A stretch of DNA of 64,000 bases from Panorpa germanica (lineage: Eukaryota; Arthropoda; Insecta; Mecoptera; Panorpidae). The position numbers were made by a program, and so were the translations under genes. A model generated the notes under the pieces. The model worked only from the letters and a program-made list of their open reading frames with translations, was not told the DNA's origin and ran no database searches. The stretch covers positions 8,494,001 to 8,558,000 of the forward strand of contig OY783208.1 of NCBI GenBank assembly GCA_963678705.1. Reading direction: 5' to 3'. This document shows, piece after piece, positions 34,958-47,140 of the stretch (positions are counted from its first letter, which is position 1; the number at the start of each line of letters is the position of its first letter).

Positions 34958-35249
34958 TGTTAAGTTTTATAAAAAACCCTTTAGTTTTTTATAAGGGACG
35001 TTCGCGTAAGAAATTAATCGAGCGCGAAATTTATTATGTATTTTAATTATTTATATTTTATTCTATGAATCGCTATCGGGGTGTAGGGATTTATAAGTGA
35101 ATAAAATAACGACTGTAAGCTGTTTACCATATATTTAAACTTTAAAGAACGAACTTATAATTACAACTATTATCTTAGAACTATATCTTAACACTAAAAC
35201 TAACAAAACATCTAAATTTAATCCAACGTACAACGTACAAAGGAAGAAG
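34958..35249 (-). repeat. BEL LTR, part left of the Polinton
   Basis: 292 bases, from TGTTAAGTTTTATAAAAAACC to AAGGAAGAAG. The rest of this LTR is 55,928-56,101, 466 bases in total when the 6-bp target duplication is counted once. It matches the other LTR (58,907-59,221) very closely; a 7-bp CAACGTA duplication near 35,227 is private to this copy. Confidence 0.9.
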
Positions 35250-35765
35250 AGTAGGTTAGTAGAGCGGGTTCTGGCTTAAATTATACTATGAGTTGGAAAT
35301 TATTGGTGGTGGGGATGCATTTAGGTCACGATATGCAGAGGGGGCGTGGCTAGACTTGGAAGAATGTAAAAGGGGGTAAGGGTGGGGTAAGGAGTGAGGG
35401 GTAAGTGGATAAGCTGTGTTGTGATTGGTTTAGAAGATGATGACGTACAGTCTCTTTAATATCCTAGGATATGAGTGAGAAAGCAATAGTGGTAAAGAGT
35501 GAGATACCGATATTAATTCTTATGTTTGATTTGGTATTGGTTATAAGATTATGACAGTGTTATATTATTTATAACAGTGTATTTATAGCGCACGTGTTAA
35601 AACTGTATGAGAAACTTTAGACACACGCGCATTAGTTCAAATGTAACTTGAGCGTAATGTTCTCATGAGAACTTTGTATATAAATTATTCTTATGGGAAC
35701 GTGTTGAATACAAGCGAATATTTTCCAAACGTAGACAAATTTTTTTGTATATAAATTATTCTTAT

Positions 35766-35851
35766 GCAATAGTGAAGTTATTGAAATATTAGACTCGGAC
35801 GATGAAACTGTACAAGTGTTAGACTCTGATGACGAAATTGTAAAAGTATAA
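35766..35851 (+). pseudogene. truncated acidic C-terminal tail with two SIM-like motifs (left arm)
   Basis: A short frame ending at a TAA at 35,849 reads SEVIEILDSDDETVQVLDSD then DEIVKV. Both VIEILDSDDE and VQVLDSDDE have the hydrophobic core plus acidic/serine pattern of SUMO-interacting motifs. No ATG or longer upstream frame is left, so it appears to be the tail of a gene lost from the element's end. The TGTATATAAATTATTCTTATG block just upstream is repeated (about 35,676 and 35,747). Function is inference only. Confidence 0.35.
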
Positions 35852-35958
35852 CATAGTGATTAATGCATATTTTTTATGTAAAACTCTATAAATAAATGAA
35901 CTTTTAAAAACAATTGTGATTTATATTTTGATTTTCAAACTGAAATATATAATTTACA

Positions 35959-38900
35959 ATGGATAACGGTTGTAAGATTATTAAGCATATGAGAACAATT
36001 ATTGAACATTTGAATAGTTCAAATTATTCAAGTATTCAGTGGAAAAAGTGGTCTGATTATAATAAAATAAATATAAAGTTGTTAAATAAGTTATTAAAAA
36101 ATAATAAAAATACCTATTCAATTGGATATAAGCGAAGCATTGAAAGCAATATAAGTGTCTTAAAATATTTTCAAACATTGTTAGAAAATAAACAAAAAGT
36201 TGGAGGAGGAACTATAAATAGTTTAAAACGTAGTAATCGAATTAAATGGCAGGAAATAAATTCATCATTTAAAGGACGTGTTAGAACAGGAGTGTTAATT
36301 AATTTAAGTCACATTGATCCATTACAATTTTTGAACGATGCATTTTATATGTTTGCATCTAGAATTAAAAATGCTTTAAAAAAATATAGTGCTTTAAAAG
36401 TTAACGTAATATTTTGTGGTGAATTTGTTTTACCATCAGCTAAAGAAGAAGAACATATATTTGAATACAAATATTTTAATACTAAAAATAATGAAATTTT
36501 TGTATCAACAGATTTAAAACATTGGTATAAGGAAAATGTTATTGATGTTGTATTAAAAGATTTAGAAACTTTTCAAGAAAATCAAAGTGGATGGGCTCTA
36601 TATAAAATAGTGAATATGATAGTAAATATAAATCAATTTGTTCCATTTTATGGTTCATCATTTATTGACTTACCAGTTGAAATAAAACGAACAAAGGCTG
36701 TAATAAATGTTCAGAATGAAGATGACAAATGTTTTGTATGGGCAGTATTATCAGCGCTTTATCCAGCAAAATATAATGCTGAAAAAGTATCGTCTTATAA
36801 GAGATATGTAAATTGTCTTAATTTAAATGGTATTAAATTTCCAATGACGTTATCACAAGTTTCAAAATTTGAAAAACTAAATAATATAACAATAAATGTG
36901 TATATTTTAAAAAAGAACAAGAAAACTTTTGTAACTATTCCTGTATATGTAAGTAAAATATATGAAAGTAAACATATACATTTATTAATGATTCAAAGTG
37001 ATTATAAAGTAGAAGATGAAGAAGAAGAAGAAGAAGAAGAAGAAGATGTTGTTGAAAGTAATAATGAGGAATGTGACAATAAAATAAAATTTCATTTTTG
37101 TTGGATAAAGAATTTATCAAGACTTGTTAGTAATCAACTTTCAAAAACAAAATGTAAGAAATTTATATGTGATCGATGTTTACATTTCTTTAGATATGAG
37201 TACAAGTTTAAGGAACATTTACAAGACTGTGTTGGATTAGGTCTAAGACCAGTTAAACCGATAATGCCAGATGAAAATTCTAATATACTTGAGTTTAAAA
37301 ACTTTAAGAGAAAAATTAGAAATGCATGTGTTATTTATGCAGACTTTGAAAGTATATTGGATAGTAATGTGACAAATATTGAAACCAAGGGGGTATATCA
37401 AACACATATTGCACATAGCGTTGGATATTATGTAAAATATTCATATGATGACTCTAAATCTTATTATAATAGTTATCGTGGTGAAGATTGCGTTCAGTGG
37501 TTTGTAAATGAATTAAAAGAGATTGCTTATAATGTTGAGGATATAATAAAAAATGTATTACCAATGAAAACATTGACGGCTCAACAAAAGATTGAATATT
37601 TAAATGCAATAAATTGTCATATATGTGAAAAACCGTTGCAACAAGACCGTGTTCGAGATCATTGTCATTTAACAGGAAATTATAGAGGACCAGCTCATAA
37701 TGAATGTAATTTAAATTATAATGAAAGTTATGTGAATCCAATAATTTTTCACAATTTATCATCTTATGATTCACATTTTATAATAATTGATTTAGCTACC
37801 GGAATAAGTGGAACAACCTCTGTGCTACCAATTAATAAAGAAAAATATATTTCATTTACGAAATATGTGTATGGAACTAATATTTCATTAAGATTTATTG
37901 ATTCATATCGATTTATGGCTAGTTCTTTAAGTAATTTAGCATCTTATTTACCAAATAATAAACTAAAAAATTTAAAATCAGAATTTAACAATTTAAGCAA
38001 TGAAGAATTTACTTTGTTAAGTAAAAAAGGTGTATTTCCTTATGATTATATAAATTTCTGGGAAAAGTTAAATGAGACAGCTTTACCACCTCAGGATAAT
38101 TTTTTTAATTTATTAAATGATAGTAACTTATCTGATGTAGATTACAAACATGCACAAGATGTATGGAATACATTTCATATCAAAACACTTGGTGAATATT
38201 CAGATTTGTACTTAAAAACCGATGTGTTATTACTTTGTGACATATTTGAAAATTTTCGAGATAATTGTTTAGACACGTATAAATTAGATCCAGTGCATTA
38301 TGTTTCTGCCCCAGGGTTATCTTGGGATTCTATGTTAAAAATAACAAAAATTAAACTTGAATTGTTTACTGATATAAATATGTGGCTATTTATAGAGAAG
38401 GGTATCAGAGGTGGTATAAGTCAATGTTCAAACAGATATGCAGAGGCCAATAACAAATACATGAATGAAAAGTATAAACCTGAATTACCTTCTAAATATC
38501 TAATGTATTTGGATGTTAATAACTTATACGGTCATGCAATGTCTCAATTCCTACCATATGGAAATTTTAAATGGTTAAACAACCAAGAAATATTGGAAAT
38601 AAGTAATACTATATGCAATTTGTCAGAAACTAGCAATACTGGTTACATTTTAGAAGTAGATTTAACTTATCCTCAAAGTTTACATAATCTCCATAAAGAT
38701 TTACCGCTTTGTCCTGAGCATTGTATTCCACCGGGAAGTAAACATAAAAAACTTTTAACTACTTTATATGATAAGGAGAAATATATAATTCATTATAGTA
38801 ATTTAAAGCAATGTATACATTTAGGAATGCAAGTGTCAAAAATACATCGTGTTTTAAAATTTAGTCAATCACCGTGGCTAAAAAACTATATCGATTTAAA

Positions 38901-39756
38901 TACAGAAAAAAGAAAAATGGCTACCAATGATTTTGAAAAAAACTTGTATAAATTAATGAATAATAGTGTATTTGGTAAGACAATGGAAAATATTAGAAAA
39001 CATCGTGATATAAAATTAAAAACAAAATGGGGTGGTCGTTATGGAGTAAAAAGTTTAATAGCACGACCTAATTTTCATAGCCGAACAATTTTTAATAAAA
39101 ATGTTGTGGCTATTGAACTTTTAAAACCTAATATTACATTTAATAAACCTATATATGTTGGCTTTTCAATATTAGATTTATCTAAAACAGTAATGTATGA
39201 TTTTCATTATAATTATATGCAAAAAGAATTTTTTAATAATAATTTATAGTTATTATATATTGATACTGACTCGTTAATATATGAAATTATCACATCAGAT
39301 ATTTATGAAACTATAAAACGCGATATAAGTAAGTTTGATACAAGTGATTATAAAGAAAACAATCAATATAATATTCCCCGTGTAAATAAAAAGGTATTAG
39401 GTTTAATGAAGGATGAAAATAACGGTAAAATTATGACTCACTTTATAGGACTAAGATCGAAAATGTATACAATAAAAGTTAATAATAATGATATTATTAA
39501 AAAAATAAAAGGAGTAAAGACAAGTGTAGTAAAAAACCATATTTCTTTTGAAGATTATGAAAATTGTTTAAGAACTTTAAATGAAAAAAAATGTACTCAA
39601 AGAGGAATAGTTTCAAAATTGCATAATGTGTACTCTATTAAGCAAACAAAAATTGCTTTAAGTCCTTTTGATGATAAACGGTGTACTATAAAAAATAGTA
39701 CCGATACTTTGCCTTGGGGTTTTGATAGTTTTAGTGAGAGCGATTTATTGTTATAA
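35959..39756 (+). pseudogene. Polinton protein-primed-type DNA polymerase B, left arm (one in-frame TAG)
   Basis: ATG at 35,959; 1,096 codons, a TAG ending at 39,249, then the same frame open to 39,756 (1,265 codons in all). Order: N-terminal region with [12 protein letters not shown] (about 207-218) and [13 protein letters not shown] (about 259); acidic run EEEEEEEEE (about 355); C2H2-like CDRCLHFF...HLQDC (about 399); exonuclease motif YADFES (about 458); HNH/endonuclease-VII-like CHICEKPL...[14 protein letters not shown] (about 553-580); [12 protein letters not shown] (about 753); polymerase motif [10 protein letters not shown] (about 851); motif [12 protein letters not shown] (about 996). 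Motif C YIDTDS comes just after the TAG. It should replicate linear element DNA from a protein primer. Dead unless the stop is read through. Confidence 0.88.
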
Positions 39757-39820
39757 GTATATTTTAATGTAAAAATAAATACATATTTATAATAACCAAT
39801 AGTTTTATTTATTTAAAATG

Positions 39821-40588
39821 TTATACAATATTTTTAGCATCTATCCAACTGTTATGAGATTTATCTAAACCTAACCACTTTACAAAAACTCTTTTTCCTT
39901 TTTTCTGTAAAACTTTCTCAACTAGATATATATCTGGATATTTTGTTTTTTGTAGTTCTTGTTCGTAAAACGCGCCTGCAATTGATTGGCCAAGAGAATC
40001 ATTAAGTAAATATGTGACTGGATTAGTTAGTTGTACTTTTGATATAGTAAATATTTCGGTACTCCAGTTAGGAGTATACCCTTTTGCAAATAATGATTTG
40101 GTTTTGCTTAAACGAACATAATCTCCAACTTTATATTGACTTAAACCGACCCTTTTTATTCTATTGTATACATTTCCTAATAATTTTTTTTCATTTTTTA
40201 TTGATACTTGAGATGGCTTCATATTAATTGTTGAATGATGAGAATTATTATATTTCTTAACAAGTGCATCAATGTTTTTAATCCAATTATAGTTGCCTTT
40301 TATACTAAAATCTTTCCACATGGCATTTTTTAGAGTTCTATTAAATCTTTCAACAATCGATGCTTTCATATTACTAAATGTACTATAATGGTTTATATCA
40401 TACGAATCTATAACTTTTTTAAATTCAGTGTTATAAAATTCCTTTCCGTTATCTGTTTGTAAGTTTTTCGGAACCTTATTCTTATTTTTTAATAAAATAT
40501 TTTCAAATGCAACAGTAACGTCTTTTGCAGATTTTGATTTAACTGGAACTGCCCATGCATATTTAGAAAATATAATATTACTCTGTAA
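39821..40588 (-). pseudogene. Polinton retroviral-type integrase, C-terminal two thirds with chromodomain (left arm)
   Basis: The frame is open for about 255 codons upstream of the TAA-side end; the first ATG gives 182 residues from 40,369. It has SKYAWAVPVKSKSAKDV, LQTDNGKEFYNTEF (second catalytic Asp) and SIVERFNRTLKNAMW (catalytic Glu), then an SH3-like segment (YKVGDYVRLSKTKSLF, WSTEIFTISKVQ) and a C-terminal chromodomain (YLVEKVLQKKGKRVFVKWLG, HNSWIDAKNIV). The zinc-binding HHCC part and the first catalytic Asp are missing: the frame meets stops just before SKYAWA. It lies tail-to-tail with the polymerase, 64 bases apart. In Polintons this enzyme joins the element ends to 6-bp staggered targets; this copy should be inactive. 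Confidence 0.88.
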
Positions 40589-40684
40589 TTACAGCTCAAC
40601 ATCATCTCTATTTAAATGACATTTATGCATTAATTTACCCTCTCTACCACTCCATATTAAATACCACCTCCAACAACAGAATCT

Positions 40685-41000
40685 CCTTACATATGCATAC
40701 ATACATAAAAATACATAAGTGGGAATATACCGACTGCATTCACAGCTACATCGAGGATACGAACATAAACGATTGGCTTCCGGAAATTGACGAAGAATGC
40801 AATAATTACGGCGTATCTTCTACACTCTCTAAGTGTACTTGATATATCAAAAACTTTAATATACGATTTTCATTATGATTTCATCAAAAAAAAAAGTCTA
40901 TAAAGGTAATGCTAAATTGTTGTATACAGATACAGATTCATTAATATATCAAATTAAAACAGATGTAATATATGACGATATTAAGTCAAAAACCAATATT
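40685..41000 (+). pseudogene. third PolB fragment and an unknown coding scrap (left arm)
   Basis: A frame to about 40,842 reads YTDCIHSYIEDTNINDWLPE then IDEECNNYGVSSTLSK; unrecognised. It runs into LDISKTLIYDFHYDFIKKK and, after a shift in an A-run, KGNAKLLYTDTDSLIYQIKT, a PolB piece with motif C (YTDTDS). The residues differ from the main polymerase (YIDTDSLIYEI) and match the second PolB gene (YTDTDSLIYQIKTDDIYDDIK), so it belongs to the latter's family. Confidence 0.6.
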
Positions 41001-41186
41001 TTATTTCTTATTATCATACCCAGTAAACATTTTGGAGTAAATTCTACTTAATTTCTATTACATATCATGAATTTTTTGTCTGGAACGTGTTCGTTTTCTA
41101 TTCAGTCGTTCAAAGGAAAGGCCCTTTTTATAAGCTACAGACATTGCAACGACGGTTCACTGCTGAATTAAAAGCGGAGTAGGTTT

Positions 41187-41399
41187 ATGATTTATGATGA
41201 TTTGTTTAATACATATAATATATTTTTAAATAGTATTGTAATGTATTTAAAAAATAAAAATATTGGTGTTTCGAAAGAGATTTTGACTCAATTTTTATTT
41301 TACGAATGTGAAGAGTTAAATTCTAATGATATATTATTAAAAATGATAATAATTTCAAACATGTCGTATATATTAGAAGAAATATCAAAACTATTGTAA
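41187..41399 (+). CDS. small unknown Polinton ORF, 70 residues (left arm)
   Basis: MIYDDLFNTYNIFLNSIVMY is followed by LKNKNIGVSKEILTQFLFYE and a helical end (MSYILEEISKLL). Predicted mostly helical, no cysteines beyond one, no signal peptide. It ends 27 bases before the Helitron. The twin in the right arm differs by a single residue (E to K). The intact frame in both arms is notable next to the broken enzymes, but it is short and AT-rich. No family recognised. Confidence 0.45.
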   Translation: MIYDDLFNTYNIFLNSIVMYLKNKNIGVSKEILTQFLFYECEELNSNDILLKMIIISNMSYILEEISKLL

Positions 41400-41426
41400 T
41401 TACTTAATTTATAATATATATATATA

Positions 41427-44400
41427 TCTTAATATATAAAAGAAAGACGGGTTTGTTGCAACTCTTATAACTCGAGATCTGCTGAACCAATATTCATGGT
41501 TATTGATTCGTTGGATTTGTCTTCGCCCCGAATAGCATAATACATCTTAAAAACAATGAAAATATATAAAACAAAGACGGGTTTTGTTACAACACTTACA
41601 ATAGCATAATACATCTTAAAAAAATGAAAATTCGAAATTTAAAAAACTCGACAATGAAAACTCGATATTTGATCATTTTAATAAATGCTGATTTGTTTAT
41701 TTCATGTCAAACATTTGTTGTCATGACAACATGTTTTAACAACTATTCATATGTGCGTTCAGAAATTTATTTTTTGTAAAATGTGTCGAAAGTTCAGGTA
41801 CTGTTATATTTGTTTGTTTTAGACATTAATTTGTGTAAATTATTTATTAATTATATAATTTTTAATTTCAGAAAATAATACCTAAGATTTATTGTACATG
41901 TTAACAAAAGTGTAAATGTCTTTTTATAGGTTATCTATAACTATAATATTTCTTGATAAGCTATTCATATGTAGTGCTTATATACTCTTTGAGCTATTGT
42001 CTATGTCTCGAAAGTGGTTTTTTGTGGTTTTATGCGAGTGCACATTCAGTATTAATATTAATAACTATGCCGCGTCCTAGAAGATCTAATCTTTCCCAGC
42101 AGAGCCGTAATGCAATTAGGCAACGGAATATCGCGAGTCAATTATCTGATGAAGAACGAGAAATTGCACGAGAAGAGCACCGCGTTAGTATTGAGCAAAG
42201 AAGGGCCTTAATTCGTGCTCCTCAAACACAAGAGCAAAGAGAGGTAGCCCGTGAAACGGCTAGGTTAGAAACGAGAAATCGTCGAGCTTATCGTACAGAT
42301 GAACAGAGGAATAATCTTCGAAGTGCAAGAAGAAATGGTTCAAGTATTGATTTGAATCGAGCAGCGTTTCTATATGATTGCACCATCGACTACAGCTTGC
42401 ATCGTTTAGTTTGCATTGGTCCAATGGACGTTGTTTGCCAGCATTGTGGAGCATTGAGGTTTGCTGGTGAAACGCCTGGTTTGTGCTGCCTTAGTGGTAA
42501 AGTGAAATTGACATCATTGGTCCCGCCACCAGAGCCATTGTCCTCCCTGCGTTATGGCGAAACACTAGAATCACGACATTTTCTAGCGAACACTCAAAAA
42601 TACAATGTCTGTTTCCAAATGACTTCATTTGGGGCGGAAATTATCGAAGAACACGGATATAATCCGACATTTAAGGTAATTTACGTTAAAAACTATATTT
42701 CCTATGATTGTAAAAAAAATCTGGAATGTAGTTTGTTAGATTTCTGTATTTGTCTCTGAAATAAAAATGGCATGTTATTATTTGAAAAAAAAAAGTGTTT
42801 GTAAAAAGTGTTTGTCAATCTAACTATAACTATGGCTTTGACTTTACAGATTCAAGGCCAGATTTGCCATCGCATTGGATCATTGCAACCTATAGAAGAT
42901 GCACAGCATAAATTCTTGCAAATATACTTCATGGGCAATATGGAAGAACAACTTGACCGGCGTCAAGGGATCAACACAGCTACGAAAAGAGCAATTCTCC
43001 AAGATCTGCAGCAAATGCTTCATGAACATCATGCATTGGTCAGGCTGTTCAAGACTGCTTTAGAGCGCATGCCAAGTGATGACTATAAAGTTGGGATCAG
43101 AGCAGATAAAAGACCAGCTGGAACACATAAACGCACATTTAATGCTCCAACAATCGATGAAGTGGCAATCCTGATTGTTGGTGAAAACTTGGAAACACGT
43201 GATATTGTACTTACACGACGCAATACTGGGCAACTACAAAGAATATATGAAACACACCGTTCATATGACGCGTTACAATACCCGCTGATGTTTTGGCAAG
43301 GAGACGATGGATATCACTTTCATATCAAAATGATTAATCCATTGAATGGTAAGATCAATATTGTTGTTTTCATTTAAACTTGATATACATTTTATTCTGT
43401 GTGCTTTTAGTACCCAAAAGAAGTTGTAATTTCTAATTTAGTAGAGAGTAGCTGTAAGAGTCGTTAACCTATTAGGGGTTCTAAAATACAATTTTTACTG
43501 CATTTGTTCCAGGTGAGGAAACTACCAAGAAGGTAAGTTCAATGAATTATTACGCATATCGTTTGATGATTCGTGAAAATTCTGACAATTATTTGTTGCG
43601 ATTTCGTCGACTGCTTCAACAATATTGCGTTGACATGTACGTTAAAATCGAAACGGAGCGCCTGACTTTCATTCGGTTGAATCAAGTTAAATTGCGTTCA
43701 GAAGAGTATATTCATTTACGCGATGCAATTAGCACAGAAGGAGATTCAGAAAATGTTGGTCGATTGACTATTTTACCGGCGACATACACAGGTAGCCCGC
43801 GTCATTTGCATGAATATGCGCAAGATGCAATGACATATGTTCGTCATTATGGTCAGATCTATTCATTACATTTACATGTAATCCGAAATGGATAGAAATT
43901 ATTAAATTGCTGCTTCCCGGACAAACATCAAGTGATCGACACGACATCACCGCACGTGTTTTCAGGCAAAAAATTCGGTCACTAATGAATTACATTGTTA
44001 AGCAACACGTCTTTGGGAATACTCGATGCTGGATGTATTCAATCGAATGGCAAAAACGAGGCCTACCGCATGCTCACATTCTAATTTGGTTAGTCGAAAG
44101 AATTCGGCCAGATCAAATAGATGACATCATTTGTGCGGAGATTCCTGCTCCTGAAACCGATCCAGACCTACATGATGTTGTAATCACGAATATGATTCAT
44201 AGACCGTGTGGCACTATCAACCACCAATCACCGTGCATGGTCGACGGCAAGTGTTCCAAACGGTATCCACGAAAATTGACGGCAGAGCCCATTACAGGCA
44301 ACGATGGTTATCCATTGTATCGGCGTCGATCGCCCGATGATAATGGTAGAACTATCACAACTAAAGTGAAAGGAAACGATTTCGTAGTTGACAACAGTTG

Positions 44401-47140
44401 GATTGTTCCATATTCACCACTTCTTTCCAAAACTTTCTAGGCACTTTGTAATGTTGAGTATTGCAATTCGGTCAAGTCAATTAAATACATTTGCAAATAT
44501 GTCACGAAAGGGAGCGACATGGCGGTTTTTGGTATCCAAACATCCAATATCAACGATGAAATCACGCGCTATCAAGTCGGTAGATATGTGAACTGCAATG
44601 AAGCAATTTGGCGTATATTTTCATTCCTTATTCACGAACGTCATCCCACTGTTGTACATTTGGGGGTGCATCTAGAGAACGGTCAGAGAGTATATTTCAC
44701 AGCGTCGAATGCTGCTCAACGTGCCGAAACACCTCCAGCGACAACACTGACCAGTTTCTTTGCGATTTGTCAAAGCGATCCGTTCGCACGAACTTTGCTT
44801 TACTCAGAAATGCCACGTTATTACACTTGGAACGCTACATCGAAGAAATTTCAACGTCGGAAGCAAGGCGATGCAGTTCCTGGTTATCCAGATATGCGTT
44901 CTACTGATGCTCTTGGTCGTATTTACACAGTTCATCCGAAGAATGATGAATGTTTCTATTTGCGGTTGTTGCTGGTACATGTTCGAGGGCCAACATCATT
45001 TGAATCACTACGAACTGTTATTGGTATAGTGTGCCCCACATTTCGTGCAGCATGTCAAGAGCTGAATTTGCTTGAAAACGATACTCATTGGGACACGACA
45101 ATCGCTGAAGCAATTATTTCTGCATCTCCAAGTCAGATACGCACATTATTTGCTATCATCATTTCGACATGCTTCCCATCGAACCCACGTGACCTATGGA
45201 ACAAATACAAAGATAACATGTCTGAAGATATTTTACATCGAATTCGCGTCAGCTCAAGAAATTCCGATCTTGAGGTGAATGAGGAGATGCATAACCAGAC
45301 TTTGCTCTTGATCGAAGATATGTGTTACCTCATGTGCGGCAGTTTGTTAGTTAGGTTAGGAATGCCAGCGCCAGATCGCGGAATGAATGACGCATTTAAT
45401 AGAGAATTGGAACGTGAACGTGAATATGATCCACATGAACTAATCCAATCAGTCCAAACGAATGTACCTCTGTTGAATCCTAAGCAGAGGGAAGTCTATG
45501 ATACACTGATTAATGCAATTGATGATGAAAATGGCGGCTTATTTTTTTTAGATGCCCCCGGTGGAACTGGGAAGACATTCCTCATGTCATTGATTTTGGC
45601 CACTGTACGTGCGAGATCCGAAATTGCGGTAGCAATTGCTTCTTCTGGAATAGCGGCCACATTGTTAGACGGATGCCGTACGGCTCACTCAGCGTTAAAA
45701 TTGCCATTAAACCTTCAAACTACTGAACAACCGACATGTTACATTTCGAAACACTCCGCAATGGCCAAACTTTTAGTAGCATCAAAAATCATCATATGGG
45801 ACGAATGCACAATGGCGCACAAACGCGCATTGGAAGCACTAGACCGAACATTAAAAGATCTGCGAATTGACTCGAGATGTTTTGGTGGTGCAATGATTTT
45901 ATTATCTGGCGATTTCCGACAAACACTACCAGTCATTCCAAGATCTACTGCTGCCGACGAAATAAACGCTTGCCTCAAAGCATCAAATCTGTGGCGATAT
46001 GTAAAGAAACTTCAACTGTCTGTAAATATGAGAGTTGCATTGTTGAACGATCTATCTGCTGATGATTTCTCGAAGCAATTGCTGACTATCGGTAATGGCC
46101 GTGTTCCTGTTGACAAATCGAGCGGTTTGATTTCATTTCCTCTAAATGTTTGCAATTTTGTATCATCAAAAGACGAGCTTATCAACAAAGTATTCCCGGA
46201 TATCATTGCTAACCACAAAAATACTAAATGGTTAAGTGAGCGAGCAATTTTGGCCGCTAAAAATAAAGATGTAGATGACCTCAATTTTATAATTCAAAAT
46301 CAAATCGTAGGTACTCTGTATTCATTCAAATCTATCGACTGTGTAACAAACGAAGAAGAAGCCACTAATTATCCAAGTGAATTTTTAAACTCCTTGGATG
46401 TGCCTGGTTTACCACCGCACAATTTAAAACTTACGGTTTGCTCGGTAGTCATCATTCTTAGAAATTTAAACCAACCAAAACTGTGCAATGGAACGCGTTT
46501 GGTGATAAAAAAAACTGATGAGCAATGTGATTCACGCGTCGATACCTAAAGGAAAATTTAAAGATGAGGAAGTTCTTATTCCAAGGATTCCGATGATCCC
46601 AACGCCATTTGCCATTTGAGTTTAAACGAATTCAATTCCCGATTCGTCTTGCCTTCGCCATGACGATCAACAAATCACAGGGCCAATCCTTGACTATTTG
46701 TGGCCTCAATCTAGAAAATGCATGTTTTTCTCATGGTCAATTGTGCGTGGCATGCTCACGTGTCGGCAAACCATCCGCTTTATTTGTTCTTGCGCCTGAC
46801 CAAAAAACAAAGAATGTCGTTTACCACAAGGTGCTTGAATGAAAATCCCATTAATGAATTAATCCGAGTGTATTCCAATCTGCACAACATAGTTTTCAAT
46901 CATTTTTTTCTGACATGAGTTTGAATTACTTAATTATTATTATTTTTTTAATTTTTATTCTCATTCTGTATGTTTTCATCATCATTCATCATAATAAAAT
47001 ACTTTTATGTTTCTATCTATATTAATAAATATTATTTTGTATCATTGTATTACGTTCATCAAAGACTAAATTAGTTCAGCTAAAAGGTAACACGACATTC
47101 ATTGACTGTTAGGCGGTACGAAGTTCGCCGGGTCAGCTAG
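41427..47140 (+). mobile_element. autonomous-type Helitron inserted in the left Polinton arm
   Basis: It starts TCTTAATATATAAAAGAAAG and ends GGGTCAGCTAG, with A before and T after: the Helitron signature (TC...CTAG, A|T target, no duplication). An imperfect hairpin GGCGGTAC...GTTCGCC precedes the end by about a dozen bases. The right arm at 49,750-49,790 is the uninterrupted target (TA run without insert). Length 5,714. It encodes one broken RepHel gene. The 5' end sequence ATATAAAACAAAGACGGGTTT is partly repeated near 41,567, a likely internal duplication. Confidence 0.92.
42067..46842 (+). pseudogene. Helitron RepHel: HUH replication initiator fused to PIF1-type helicase
   Basis: ATG at 42,067 (MPRPRRSNLSQQSR). 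Exon 1 ends 42,675 (donor GTAATT), exon 2 is 42,850-43,348 and exon 3 starts 43,513; phases agree across both GT-AG introns. N-terminal zinc segment CQHCGALRFAGE...CC; TFK/IQGQICHRIGS across the first intron; Rep motif DLFITFTCNPKW (about 43,856, after a frameshift); HUH pair in KRGLPHAHILIW; an in-frame TAG at 44,438; the Tyr pair in KYICKYVTKGSD. Helicase: DAPGGTGKTFLM (Walker A, about 45,555), IIIWDECTMAH (Walker B), LLSGDFRQTLPVI, then two shifts near 46,540-46,610, and MTINKSQGQSLT, VACSRVGKPSALF to the end. It would nick and unwind DNA for rolling-circle transposition; this copy has at least four lesions. Confidence 0.9.

Noticed and set aside
37021..37050. GAA trinucleotide run in the polymerase as an unstable repeat of interest
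   Set aside because: It encodes an acidic run, has the same length in both arms, and shows no sign of expansion.
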